Assembly (NCBI GenBank): GCA_039939375.1
Contig: JBDVJO010000005.1
Span: 186,001-250,000, forward strand
Length of the DNA stretch: 64,000 nucleotides
DNA from: Paracrocinitomix sp039939375
Lineage (GTDB): Bacteria > Bacteroidota > Bacteroidia > Flavobacteriales_D > Crocinitomicaceae
Direction: 5' to 3'
The translations under genes were made by a program, and so were the position numbers. The notes beneath the pieces are model-generated. The model ran no database searches. It was not told the DNA's origin and saw only the letters and a list, made by a program, of their open reading frames with translations. Positions within the stretch are counted from its first letter, which is position 1. Every line of letters starts with the position of its first letter. Shown here one piece after another: positions 43,115 to 51,962 of the stretch.

Positions 43115-44746
43115 CTAAAGAGAGGACAATAATTTACCCCCTTTAGCAAATGCCTTTAGTGCTTCTTGAACATCCATGTCATCAGAAAGGTAAATAGCGT
43201 AATACCCATTCTCTTGCCAAACATGTCGTGCAATCTCAGCCTTAATTCTGTTTTTGATTGTTGAACGAGAGGTGACAATATCCAATGGATCAGCTTCAAT
43301 GTTTAACGTGCGCTCAGAGTAAGCCACAAAATCCTCAAACATAATTGCATCAACATTGAAGTTGTCTTTAAACTTATAAAAGTCAGTTAATGATCTTCTT
43401 TTGGTATCTAAGACACGAATTGCATAATGATTAAAAGCGCTAGCATAATAAAGAGAGGTCAGATAAAAAGATGCTCCTGCTGTATCATTAGGAACAAACT
43501 GGTCAGGGTAAATTCCTCCGCCACCATAAACGGTTCTTCCAGCAACAGTTTTAAACTTCAAATTTTCATCATATTTGACACTGTCCTCGTTCATCAGTTC
43601 ACCACTTTCATAACGATCATAATAATCACTATTGTAATCCACATCTTCTCCATAAGGCTTTTGAATCGACCTGCCTGAAGGCGTATAATATCTAGAAATC
43701 GTTAACCTTAGCGCACTTCCGTCTGTGAATTCAGATTGATCTTGCACTAAGCCTTTTCCGAAAGAACGTCTTCCCATGATCAAACCTCTATCGTTATCCT
43801 GAATGGCTCCGGCAACAATTTCACTGGCAGAAGCTGAAAGCGAATTCAATAAAACAATAACTTCTGTATCTTCCAAACTTCCTTTAGCGGTTGAAAAGTA
43901 TTCTTGTTTCTCACTCTTACGGCCTTCGGTATACACAATCAACTTTCCAGAAGGTAAAAATTCATCCACGATATCGGTTGCAGCATGCATGAACCCGCCA
44001 CCATTATTTCTTAGATCAAAGATGAGTTTTTTCATCCCTTTTTCTTTTAACTGAACTGCCGCAGAATGGAATTCATTTGCCGCATTCTGAGTAAAGCTAT
44101 TGAGCTTGATAAATCCAACTTCTTTATTTAACATGATGGCCGCATCTATACTGCTAATCGGAATCGACCCTCTGGTAATATTCAAGTCTTTCTCCAGTCC
44201 TTTTCTGAAAACCTTCACCTTTACAACAGATCCTGGATCTCCTTTTAAATACTCAGTCACATCAGCATTGGTAATTTTCCAACCCGTAAAAGTGGTGTCG
44301 TCAATTTCAATCAAGCGATCGCCTGGTAACATCCCAGCTTTTTCTGAAGGTGAACCTGGTAATACGTGCGTGGCAACCAAGGTGTCATCATGAATTAAAA
44401 ATCGAATTCCAACTCCCCCAAACTTTCCGCCTAATTGTTCATTTACAAAATCTAAATCTTGCGGTGGAATATAAGCCGAGTGTGGATCTAATTTTTTGAT
44501 CATCCCTTCAATTGAGCTTTCGATCAACAAATCGTGATCTACTGAATCCACATATTTATCCTCAATTAATTCTAATATGGTATTAAATTTATTGGAGTTT
44601 TCTACTACAGGATCAGAGACAATCCCTTGCGGAACGAACATGGTTCCAATCCAAACGCCAATCGCTAATGCGCCCGCAATTAATATTGGAACTAGAAACT
44701 GATTTCTTTGTTGGTTCCCCGGTTGTCCTTCTAAATTTTCTTCCAT
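43115..44746 (-). CDS. S41 family carboxy-terminal processing peptidase (CtpA-like)
   Basis: 543 residues: N-terminal membrane anchor (FLVPILIAGALAIGVWIGTMF), helical region, PDZ domain (about 90-190, LGGKFGGVGIRFLI), S41 core with FDLRNNGGGFMHAATD, nucleophile serine in LSASASEIVAGA (about 305) and lysine in SFGKGLVQ (about 330). Acts on the periplasmic side. Smaller and differently organised than the Prc at 12224-14308. Its ATG directly follows the stop of the dCMP deaminase gene, so the two are probably one operon. Confidence 0.9.
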   Translation of the reverse strand: MEENLEGQPGNQQRNQFLVPILIAGALAIGVWIGTMFVPQGIVSDPVVENSNKFNTILELIEDKYVDSVDHDLLIESSIEGMIKKLDPHSAYIPPQDLDFVNEQLGGKFGGVGIRFLIHDDTLVATHVLPGSPSEKAGMLPGDRLIEIDDTTFTGWKITNADVTEYLKGDPGSVVKVKVFRKGLEKDLNITRGSIPISSIDAAIMLNKEVGFIKLNSFTQNAANEFHSAAVQLKEKGMKKLIFDLRNNGGGFMHAATDIVDEFLPSGKLIVYTEGRKSEKQEYFSTAKGSLEDTEVIVLLNSLSASASEIVAGAIQDNDRGLIMGRRSFGKGLVQDQSEFTDGSALRLTISRYYTPSGRSIQKPYGEDVDYNSDYYDRYESGELMNEDSVKYDENLKFKTVAGRTVYGGGGIYPDQFVPNDTAGASFYLTSLYYASAFNHYAIRVLDTKRRSLTDFYKFKDNFNVDAIMFEDFVAYSERTLNIEADPLDIVTSRSTIKNRIKAEIARHVWQENGYYAIYLSDDMDVQEALKAFAKGGKLLSSL

Positions 44747-45178
44747 CTATAAATCCTTAATATGACAAACTTCAATACCGTATTTGGCTAAAAAATCGAT
44801 ACCCGAAGTGTCTTTATATTTTACCTGATACACTACTCTTTTTATGCCTGACTGTATGATTAGTTTACTACAATCTTTACATGGCGATAAAGTAATATAC
44901 AATGTTGCTCCGTCAGAACTTTGCGTAGACTTTGCTACTTTTAAAATAGCATTAGCTTCAGCATGTAGCACATACCAATGTGTTTCTCCCTGATCATTTT
45001 CACAACAATTTTTGTATCCAGAAGGTGTACCGTTGTATCCATCTGAAATAATCATATTGTCTTTGACGATTATCGCACCAACTTGTTTTCTTTCACAATA
45101 AGAAAGTTGCGCCCATTCGCCAGCCATTCTCAAATACGCTTTGTCGTATTTTAATTGTTTCTCACTAACTTCTACCAT
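44747..45178 (-). CDS. dCMP / deoxycytidylate deaminase
   Basis: 143 residues from ATG 45178 (a GTG at 45187 is possible). Zinc cytidine-deaminase fold: HAEANAIL gives the histidine ligand and catalytic glutamate, SPCKDCSKLI the two cysteines. SDGYNGTPSGYKNCCEND is typical of dCMP deaminases with ComEB-like organisation. It makes dUMP for thymidylate synthesis. Coupled to the downstream S41 protease gene. Confidence 0.9.
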   Translation of the reverse strand: MVEVSEKQLKYDKAYLRMAGEWAQLSYCERKQVGAIIVKDNMIISDGYNGTPSGYKNCCENDQGETHWYVLHAEANAILKVAKSTQSSDGATLYITLSPCKDCSKLIIQSGIKRVVYQVKYKDTSGIDFLAKYGIEVCHIKDL

Positions 45179-45261
45179 AGATAACACACAAATGTACTAA
45201 TGTAACGTCTTGGTACTGCTAAATTTCGTTAAAAATTGATAAGGAGTAAGAACTTTTATTT

Positions 45262-48200
45262 TTACCACACTCTAAAATCTATTACTTGATTTTCAATTCG
45301 TGATGTTGGTTGCTGACGACCACCTGATAGTTCAGTGACTTGTTGTCCAACATATTCCTGAATTTCAGACAACCAAATTTCACCATTTTTATCTAAATCC
45401 GCGGCATTAGATTTGATACCGTTTATGAAGCAATAAGTGAATAAACCATTATTCCAATCATCCCCTTCAATCGCGAATTCCATTCCGCCGGCAGATGAGA
45501 TTACGGTTGCTCCTGTTCCTTTTCTCAGGTCAGTGAACAAAGATTTTGTAAGCTCTGATGTATTTTGCATACCTAGTTTTGGGCTTGCTGTATTGCCCAC
45601 TGCTCTGAATTGAATGTCATCTGACGCATTCAAATCTGCTTCAGCTAACACCACCTCATCTTTATCAATTTCACCGGAGTGGCAAGCATCAATCATAAGA
45701 GTTTTTTTGAGCGGTTTGATGCCGTCTAACAAGCTTTCTAAATCTTCATAAGCCAAGCCCCTTTCTTCAGGATCCTGAAAATCCATATCGTAGGTCGCGA
45801 AGTAGTAATCTAAGTTTGCATCCAACACCCCATGACCTGCAATAAAAATCATTACTTGATCATTAATATCGGCTTTTTCTAAAAAGGATTTCAAGGCTAA
45901 GATATTTGCTTTTGTTACCTCTTCATTGGTCAATGTTTTAGTGAATATTTGGTTATACGCAAGACTTTTTGACAATAAATCAGAGATGTCTTTTGCATCT
46001 TTGGCGGCATACGTTAAGTTATAATCTTTCTGTTGAAATTCACTTTCTCCAATTGTAATGAGATATAAGTCTGGCTGATCTTTACCTGCCGAACATACAA
46101 TTTCAAAAGTCTCTTTATAACTCTCTGCTCCGGCTTGATTCAGCACTGAAACTTGCACTTTATTCTTTCCTTTAGCTAATTCAACTTTTAAGCTTGTCAC
46201 GTATTTTTGCACGTTTTGTTCTCTCAACGAGATGCCATTCGCTCCATAAATTGCCACATCATTCACCCAAACATTTATACGGTCTAATTTGTATTTTGAA
46301 TCTTTTAAATCTAGCTGCAATTCAATGCTACCGTTATCATTAATACTAGGCAACTCTTCATAATTCTGGATATTAATTTGTGGTAAATTCAAATCATCCT
46401 CTAAATCATCTTCGGTAAACCCCATTTTCTTAAGACGCTTTTGATAGGCCGCGTGATAGGCTTGTACTAATACCGTGTCATACTGTGGCAAAGCAGCTAG
46501 TACTTTATCTGGTCGATTATACTTCAAATCAAATTGTTCTAAGGGGTAAATTGATTCATCTACAACGTAATAAATTTCTTTTGCAGCTTTTTTTGAAGCT
46601 AAGTAATAACCATTTTCAATCAAGACTATATAATTACTTGGGTCATTATCAAAAAAGTAATACTGCTGCATAAATTCTCCAGTGTTTCCGTTGCGAATGA
46701 TGAAACTACCATCTGTTGAAGAGGTAAGTAGTAATTCTCCATTTGAAAAATACTCTGCCCACGTCAAATAATTTTTATGCTTTTCTTCATTAACTAAAGT
46801 TTCATCCTTCTTAAAGTCTTTGACTTCAATCTTCCTATCATCAATAAAACTGACCAATTTAGAGCCATCAGGATGGAATAAGCCATGATAAAAACCCTTG
46901 TTTTCATTATGGATTTCTTGTTGCTCTTTTGTTTTTACATTATATCTAATCAATGACTTCCCGCTTATAGATTTAAAAAGTAAATGTTCACTTTGCAGGT
47001 CAAATTGCATGAATGTTCTTCGGTCTGGAAAATTCACCGAATCTATTAATTCTTTTCTACTCAAATCCCAGATTTTCAATATGCTTTTCTCCCAAGTTTC
47101 GGCATACATAACCGCCATATAATTGCCATTAGATGATAATGCAATTTCATTCGGATAATAAGAAAGAGATGCGGGTTCAAACAAAACTTCTCCAGTAAGA
47201 TAATTCATTAACATTACTCGCGAATCACCTGGATGTAACAACATCTTATGACTTCCTTCACATAGTCGGTAATCTGGGTATTTAACCGTTTTGATTTCAT
47301 TTATTACGCTGAAATCTTCTGATGACCTGCATTGAAAAACAAAATCATCATTAGAGCTTAATATATATTTCCCATCATAACTAAATCTTGCAAAATTGTC
47401 CCAATTCAAATTATTTTGAAAAGAAGTTAAAAGTGAATCTTTAGCCGTATCATATAGGTAACTGAAGCCATCTTCAGAAGATATCGCTAAACGGGAGTAA
47501 TCAGGGCTGTAAATAGATGCGTAAACTTTATCTGTTGGATTCGAATAAAATTCAGTGGGTCTACCATATTTTAAATCCCAAATTATAGATGCTCCCCCAG
47601 AAGAACTGGCAATAACCTCCGTAGCATCTTTATTAAAACTGGCAGATTTCACCGTTTCAACTTTACTTCTTAACCTAGAAACCACTTTTCCAGTTTCAGT
47701 GCTGTACACATGAATTTCATTTTGAGCATAATATCCTATCGCAATATATTTATCGTCTGGCGAAAAAGCTGCGCAATTTGGACTCAATTTGGGCCACTCT
47801 AATGTATGAATGAGTTCAAAAGTTTGAGCGTTATAAATTGTTGGTGGGTCGTCAAATCCACCTGCACAAAAGATTAAGTTGCCGTTATTACTTAATTGTG
47901 TCACTTTAGTTGAAACTGATTGATTTTTAATTGTTGCCACCAATTTCCCTGTTTTATAATTCCAAATCTTGTCTTTATTGTCGTTTAAAGTGGTGAGTAA
48001 GTAATCGGTTCCCGGAATAATTTCTGCGGTGTATACTTCTCCTTTAAATTTTTTAATCTTCCTAATTATTTCATTTGTTTTAGTATTCCAAATGATAGCC
48101 GAATTATCTCCAGAAGTAGAAATCATAATTTCGTCATCCTCACTAAACTCAAACGCATACATTTCTCTTGAATGTCCTAATAATCGTGCAATAAAAGCTC

Positions 48201-48765
48201 CAGTTTCGGCATTAAACTTCAGCACATTTCCTTGCTTATCTCCAATTACTATTTGAGAACCGTCATTTGAATAAGCGATTGCGGTTACAGGCCAACGATC
48301 GCCTACTATTCTTTTTCTAATCTTTGCCTGAGCAAGGTTATAAATACCTAAAATCTGATCAGTTTTGACAAAAAGCACTTCATCTCCTGCAGGATTAAAC
48401 GTGGCTGTTCGATAATAACTTTTAACCGTTTTAATCTTTTTTTCGAGCGTATGATTTTCCGTATTAATAATGTAAACAGCAGTGTCATAAGAACAGGCTA
48501 ATAGGTATTTTCCTGTCACATTATATTCTAAAAATTGGCTTCCGGAAGGGTCAAAATCATACGTTTCAATGACTTTGCTCGATTTAATATCCCAAATATG
48601 AATTAAACCATCAGCCCCGCTTGTTGCAATTTGTTTTTGATTTGGACTATAAGCAATGGCTAAAGGCATCCCTGTATGTCCTACGGGAATAGAAGGCTCA
48701 GTCCTTTGCCCGAGAGAATTAAAGGTAAAACCTAAAATCATCAAACTCAAAATAATATTCTTCAA
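45262..48765 (-). CDS. Exported WD40-repeat caspase-like protein
   Basis: 1167 residues, TTG start, signal peptide (LKNIILSLMILGFTFNSLG). Residues about 25-700 contain many WD40 repeats in two blocks (GHTGMPLAIAYSPNQKQIATSGADGLIHIWD and similar, key ends IHIWD, AIIWN, SIIWD), enough for two beta-propellers. About 800-900 is an Ig-like strand-rich link. About 920-1160 is a peptidase C14 caspase domain with the histidine in FIAGHGV (about 978) and the cysteine in MIDACHSGE (about 1025), so the dyad is intact. Such proteins are thought to be signal-gated proteases; here export to the periplasm or surface is predicted. No partner gene adjacent. Confidence 0.85.
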   Translation of the reverse strand: MKNIILSLMILGFTFNSLGQRTEPSIPVGHTGMPLAIAYSPNQKQIATSGADGLIHIWDIKSSKVIETYDFDPSGSQFLEYNVTGKYLLACSYDTAVYIINTENHTLEKKIKTVKSYYRTATFNPAGDEVLFVKTDQILGIYNLAQAKIRKRIVGDRWPVTAIAYSNDGSQIVIGDKQGNVLKFNAETGAFIARLLGHSREMYAFEFSEDDEIMISTSGDNSAIIWNTKTNEIIRKIKKFKGEVYTAEIIPGTDYLLTTLNDNKDKIWNYKTGKLVATIKNQSVSTKVTQLSNNGNLIFCAGGFDDPPTIYNAQTFELIHTLEWPKLSPNCAAFSPDDKYIAIGYYAQNEIHVYSTETGKVVSRLRSKVETVKSASFNKDATEVIASSSGGASIIWDLKYGRPTEFYSNPTDKVYASIYSPDYSRLAISSEDGFSYLYDTAKDSLLTSFQNNLNWDNFARFSYDGKYILSSNDDFVFQCRSSEDFSVINEIKTVKYPDYRLCEGSHKMLLHPGDSRVMLMNYLTGEVLFEPASLSYYPNEIALSSNGNYMAVMYAETWEKSILKIWDLSRKELIDSVNFPDRRTFMQFDLQSEHLLFKSISGKSLIRYNVKTKEQQEIHNENKGFYHGLFHPDGSKLVSFIDDRKIEVKDFKKDETLVNEEKHKNYLTWAEYFSNGELLLTSSTDGSFIIRNGNTGEFMQQYYFFDNDPSNYIVLIENGYYLASKKAAKEIYYVVDESIYPLEQFDLKYNRPDKVLAALPQYDTVLVQAYHAAYQKRLKKMGFTEDDLEDDLNLPQINIQNYEELPSINDNGSIELQLDLKDSKYKLDRINVWVNDVAIYGANGISLREQNVQKYVTSLKVELAKGKNKVQVSVLNQAGAESYKETFEIVCSAGKDQPDLYLITIGESEFQQKDYNLTYAAKDAKDISDLLSKSLAYNQIFTKTLTNEEVTKANILALKSFLEKADINDQVMIFIAGHGVLDANLDYYFATYDMDFQDPEERGLAYEDLESLLDGIKPLKKTLMIDACHSGEIDKDEVVLAEADLNASDDIQFRAVGNTASPKLGMQNTSELTKSLFTDLRKGTGATVISSAGGMEFAIEGDDWNNGLFTYCFINGIKSNAADLDKNGEIWLSEIQEYVGQQVTELSGGRQQPTSRIENQVIDFRVW

Positions 48766-48838
48766 AGCTTTCTTTTAAATTTTACGCTAAACATAAAAAA
48801 ATTTAACGTTTGCTATATTAGGGTAAACTACTGAAATC

Positions 48839-49552
48839 TTATCGTTTAGAACTCAAGCCATATTTTAAGATGCACCACACTGCTCTAAACCCATCTTTCC
48901 ATCCAATTTTTTTACCCTGCTCTTCAGTTCTTGGATGATAAGTGATGGGAACTTCAGCCCATTTCAAATCTTTAAATTTCGCCAGCTTAGCAGTAATTTC
49001 AGGTTCAAATCCAAAGCGTTGTTCAACTAAATTTAACGACTTGAAGGTTGGTGTGGGAACGAGTTTATAACAGGTTTCCATGTCCGTAATTTTAATCCCA
49101 AAAACGATATTGGATAAGCGTGTTAAAAATCCGTTTGCCATATTACTAATGAAAGATCCTCCTTTTTGGTCTTTTTTCAAAAACCTTGAACCATAAACGA
49201 TTTCAGCTTTTCCACCTAATACAACATACAAGAGTAAATTAATTTCGTTGGGATCTAACTCTAAGTCAGCATCTTGAATGATAGTATAATCGCCAGTGGC
49301 TTTTTGGATGCCCGTATGAATCGCTCCACCTTTTCCTTTATTTACCTCATGTGTAATGAAGTTGCACGGAATGTTAATTTCTGAAATGGCTTTTTCAATC
49401 ACTGATTTAGACGCATCTGAAGAAGCATCATTCACGACAATTAACTCCTTTTCTATATCCCCAATTAATTCAAGCTTATCCATAAAGTGTAACACTTCAC
49501 CAATAGTGGCTGCTTCATTGTAGCAAGGAATAATTATAGAAAGTTTTTGCAC
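48839..49552 (-). CDS. GT2 family glycosyltransferase, DPM1/polyprenol-phosphate type
   Basis: 237 residues, GT-A fold: IIIPCYNEAATIGEVL at the start, VVNDASSDAS, KGKGGAIHTGI and the metal-binding DxD-like IIQDADLELDPNE. No membrane helix is evident, as in soluble dolichol/undecaprenyl-phosphate mannosyl- or glucosyltransferases. Predicted to move a sugar from a nucleotide donor to a lipid carrier on the inner face of the membrane. Monocistronic by spacing. Confidence 0.85.
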   Translation of the reverse strand: MQKLSIIIPCYNEAATIGEVLHFMDKLELIGDIEKELIVVNDASSDASKSVIEKAISEINIPCNFITHEVNKGKGGAIHTGIQKATGDYTIIQDADLELDPNEINLLLYVVLGGKAEIVYGSRFLKKDQKGGSFISNMANGFLTRLSNIVFGIKITDMETCYKLVPTPTFKSLNLVEQRFGFEPEITAKLAKFKDLKWAEVPITYHPRTEEQGKKIGWKDGFRAVWCILKYGLSSKR

Positions 49553-49625
49553 GGCACGAAGATAAAGAATTGAAATGTAGTTGCGGCGCTATCCACGATT
49601 CTTATTTTATAAATAAAACTAAACC

Positions 49626-49658
49626 TTTGGGTAGTGCTCACATAATCCCTTAATTTTA
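49626..49658 (+). promoter_or_regulatory. Promoter of rsgA
   Basis: TTTG (49626-49629), a 21-bp spacer and TAATTTTA (49651-49658, one mismatch to TAnnTTTG). Transcription would begin around 49660-49667, only 7-14 bp upstream of the proposed CTG start at 49674, which excludes an AUG further upstream. Confidence 0.55.
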
Positions 49659-49673
49659 CAAAAAAGCAAAAAA

Positions 49674-50618
49674 CTGAAAAAAGGAATCGTCATAAAATCA
49701 ACCGGAAGCTGGTATCGTCTTTTAGATGAAGAAGGCGAAGAGTTTGATTGTAGAATAAGAGGTAAAATGAGAATGGAGGGTATAAAATCCACCAATCCAG
49801 TTGCCGTAGGAGATGAAGTAGAGTTTGAATTGGAAGAGAACAAACAAACGGGGGTGATAAAAAACATCCTACCAAGAAAGAACTACATCATCCGAAAATC
49901 TATCAACCTCAGTAAACGTTCACAAATTTTAGCCGCAAACATTGACCATGTATACCTCTTGGTAACCTTGGTAGCTCCACAAACAACTACCGGTTTTATT
50001 GATCGATTTTTGGTAACTGCAGAAGCATATCATATTCCGGCTACTATTTTGTTTAATAAAGTGGACTTGTACGCACCTGAAGATCTAGAGATATTAGAAA
50101 ATTTTATGGCTATTTATCAATCTGCAGGCTATAGATGCTTAACAGTTTCGGCGAAACAAGAAAAATCTGTTGCCTTTTTGAAGGAAGAAATTAAAGGTAA
50201 AAAAGTAATGTTTGGTGGGCACTCTGGAGTTGGAAAATCAACATTGATTAACACCTTAGATTCTAATTTAGATTTAAGAACAGGAGCAATTTCAATGGCT
50301 AACCTATCTGGTCAACACACCACTACTTTTGCAGAAATGTTCAAATTACAAACCGGCGGATTTATTATTGACACCCCTGGGGTAAGAGCATTTGGCTTAA
50401 TTGATTTCGACAAAAAAGAATTGTCTCATCATTTTCCAGAAATGGCTGAGTTAATTCATGCCTGTAAGTTTAATGATTGTCAGCACATGAACGAACCGAA
50501 ATGTGCTGTAAAAGCTGCCGTTGAGGCTGGAGAAATTTCAAGCGAACGTTACTTTAACTACGTCAACATGCACGAAGACGATCAGGAAGAAAACTACCGC
50601 AAAGACATCTATAAATAG
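49674..50618 (+). CDS. rsgA: Ribosome small-subunit-dependent GTPase RsgA, probable CTG start
   Basis: Circularly permuted GTPase that assists late 30S maturation. GTPase motifs: NKVDLY (G4), GGHSGVGKSTLI (G1), DTPGVRAFG (G3), then the zinc-binding C-x5-... CKFNDCQHMNEPKC. The first ATG (49767) would remove the first half of the OB-fold. The frame is open upstream and encodes the conserved KGIVIKSTGSWYRLLDEEG family N-terminus directly after a CTG at 49674, giving 314 residues, the normal length. No ATG, GTG or TTG is available between the promoter and this segment. dtd follows 26 bp downstream. Confidence 0.85.
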   Translation: MKKGIVIKSTGSWYRLLDEEGEEFDCRIRGKMRMEGIKSTNPVAVGDEVEFELEENKQTGVIKNILPRKNYIIRKSINLSKRSQILAANIDHVYLLVTLVAPQTTTGFIDRFLVTAEAYHIPATILFNKVDLYAPEDLEILENFMAIYQSAGYRCLTVSAKQEKSVAFLKEEIKGKKVMFGGHSGVGKSTLINTLDSNLDLRTGAISMANLSGQHTTTFAEMFKLQTGGFIIDTPGVRAFGLIDFDKKELSHHFPEMAELIHACKFNDCQHMNEPKCAVKAAVEAGEISSERYFNYVNMHEDDQEENYRKDIYK

Positions 50619-50644
50619 TTTTTAATTTCACTCATTCAAATCAC

Positions 50645-51097
50645 ATGAAAGCAGTTATTCAAAGAGTTTCTTCAGCATCCGTGCGTATTGAAAATGATAT
50701 TAAAGGGGCTATTAATAAAGGCTATATGATTTTATTAGGCATTGGAAATGATGATAATCAAGAAGACATCAATTGGCTAGCGAATAAAATTAATAACCTC
50801 AGGATATTCTCTGATGAAGATGGCCTAATGAACCTCAACCTAGCAGATGTAAATGGTGATATTTTATTGATTTCACAATTTACCTTACATGCAAAAACAA
50901 AGAAAGGCAATCGGCCTTCGTATATCCATGCAGCAAAACCTGAAGTTGCTATCCCGCTTTACAAACAGTTTATAGAAACGCTTCAATCTGTAACTGGAAA
51001 AGAAATTCAGACAGGAGAATTTGGTGCGGACATGCAAGTAAGTTTGGTGAATGATGGTCCGGTTACTATTGTTATTGACACGAAGAATAAGGTTTAG
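50645..51097 (+). CDS. dtd: D-aminoacyl-tRNA deacylase
   Basis: 150 residues, full length. Hydrolyses D-aminoacyl-tRNA and Gly-tRNA(Ala), preventing D-residue incorporation. Key motifs SQFTLHAKTKKGNRPSY and the Gly-cisPro-type NDGPVTIVIDT are intact, and the start MKAVIQRVSSASVRI is the typical family N-terminus. Likely co-transcribed with rsgA. Confidence 0.95.
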   Translation: MKAVIQRVSSASVRIENDIKGAINKGYMILLGIGNDDNQEDINWLANKINNLRIFSDEDGLMNLNLADVNGDILLISQFTLHAKTKKGNRPSYIHAAKPEVAIPLYKQFIETLQSVTGKEIQTGEFGADMQVSLVNDGPVTIVIDTKNKV

Positions 51098-51475
51098 GGT
51101 GGATTTATAGATTTTACACACCCCCTTCCCCTCTCTTGAGGGGAGCTCATCTTGGACGAAATAAAAAATAGCACAAACCAAGTCGCTTACTGAAATAAAT
51201 GAAGTTGAGAATATTCCTAACAAGGCTTAAACTGCCGTAGACAAAAGAAAAAACTCAATGAATGCAGAATCAAAAAAACTTGTGAGTTGTTCAACACTCA
51301 CATCTTTCCAAATGTCTCCCCGCTCGTGAGGGGAGCTCATCTTGCACGAAAGAGAAAATAACCCAAATGTAGAATCAAAAAACTTGTAATGCGTTCAACT
51401 CTCATATCTTCCCAAATGCCTCCCCTCTCGAGAGGGGTTGGGGGTGTGTCCAGCAGGGCACAGACCCAAAAAGCA
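51098..51475. repeat. 378-bp palindrome-rich repeat region
   Basis: No gene. Three CCCCTC/GAGGGG palindromes: 51128-51143, 51316-51335 and the perfect 16-bp CCCCTCTCGAGAGGGG at 51422-51437. The first two continue identically as GAGGGGAGCTCATCTTG then (G/C)ACGAAA. A longer unit of 105 bp repeats imperfectly: AGAATCAAAAAA at 51266 and AGAATCAAAAAA-like at 51371, followed by TTCAACTCTCATATCTT-type and CCAAATG(T/C)CTCCCC text. The DUF559 gene ends at the right edge. Confidence 0.8.
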
Positions 51476-51859
51476 CTATGCCTTCCCAGCTTCAAAAGCA
51501 TCAATATAATCTTCGATCTTTTTCAAAACTGAATCAATATTGGTAAACACATCAACATCAGGTATTCTAAGAACCGTTATTCCATATTCAGCTAAGCGAT
51601 TTTCTTTTATCGCATCTTTTCCTTGAATGTAATCTAACTCATGTGACGCACCGTCAACTTCAATAACGAGCAATAACTCATGACAAAAAAAGTCGGCTAT
51701 ATAATCTAACAACGGTTTTTGACGGTGGAAATCGTAGCCTCTCATTTGTTTTCCTTTTAAACATTTCCATAATACAATCTCGCTTTTAGTACTCTTGTTG
51801 CGCAATTTTCGAGCGTATTCTTTTAAATAGGGTTGATATGGAATAATCTTTCTCCTCAC
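51476..51859 (-). CDS. DUF559 (Vsr-like endonuclease domain) protein
   Basis: 127 residues from GTG 51859; a TTG at 51883 would add eight residues. The DUF559 core is complete: ARKLRNKSTKSEIVLWKCL, RGYDFHRQKPLLDYIADFFC, LLLVIEVDGASHE and LRIPDVDV. The D-YIADF...E-DG pattern corresponds to the catalytic acidic residues of the PD-(D/E)xK/Vsr fold. These solitary proteins have no established function. It lies directly beside the palindromic repeats and divergent from the MBOAT gene. Confidence 0.8.
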   Translation of the reverse strand: MRRKIIPYQPYLKEYARKLRNKSTKSEIVLWKCLKGKQMRGYDFHRQKPLLDYIADFFCHELLLVIEVDGASHELDYIQGKDAIKENRLAEYGITVLRIPDVDVFTNIDSVLKKIEDYIDAFEAGKA

Positions 51860-51962
51860 TTTCTGAAATTTAATAAAAATCAAGTTGAAAAAAGAGGTAC
51901 AGCCTCACCAAACAACATCACCCTACTTTTTTCGTTAATTTAGCGCAGCGATAAAAGGACCT

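Noticed and set aside
43427..44393. Plus-strand frames opposite the S41 protease gene
   Set aside because: Low-complexity shadow frames of a conserved protease on the other strand.
49767..50618. rsgA starting at the first ATG
   Set aside because: This would remove the conserved first part of the OB-fold, which is intact in frame upstream to 49674.
51128..51437. CRISPR-like spacing of the CCCCTC/GAGGGG palindromes
   Set aside because: Intervals are about 188 and 106 bp and the intervening text is itself repeated, so these are not repeat-spacer units.
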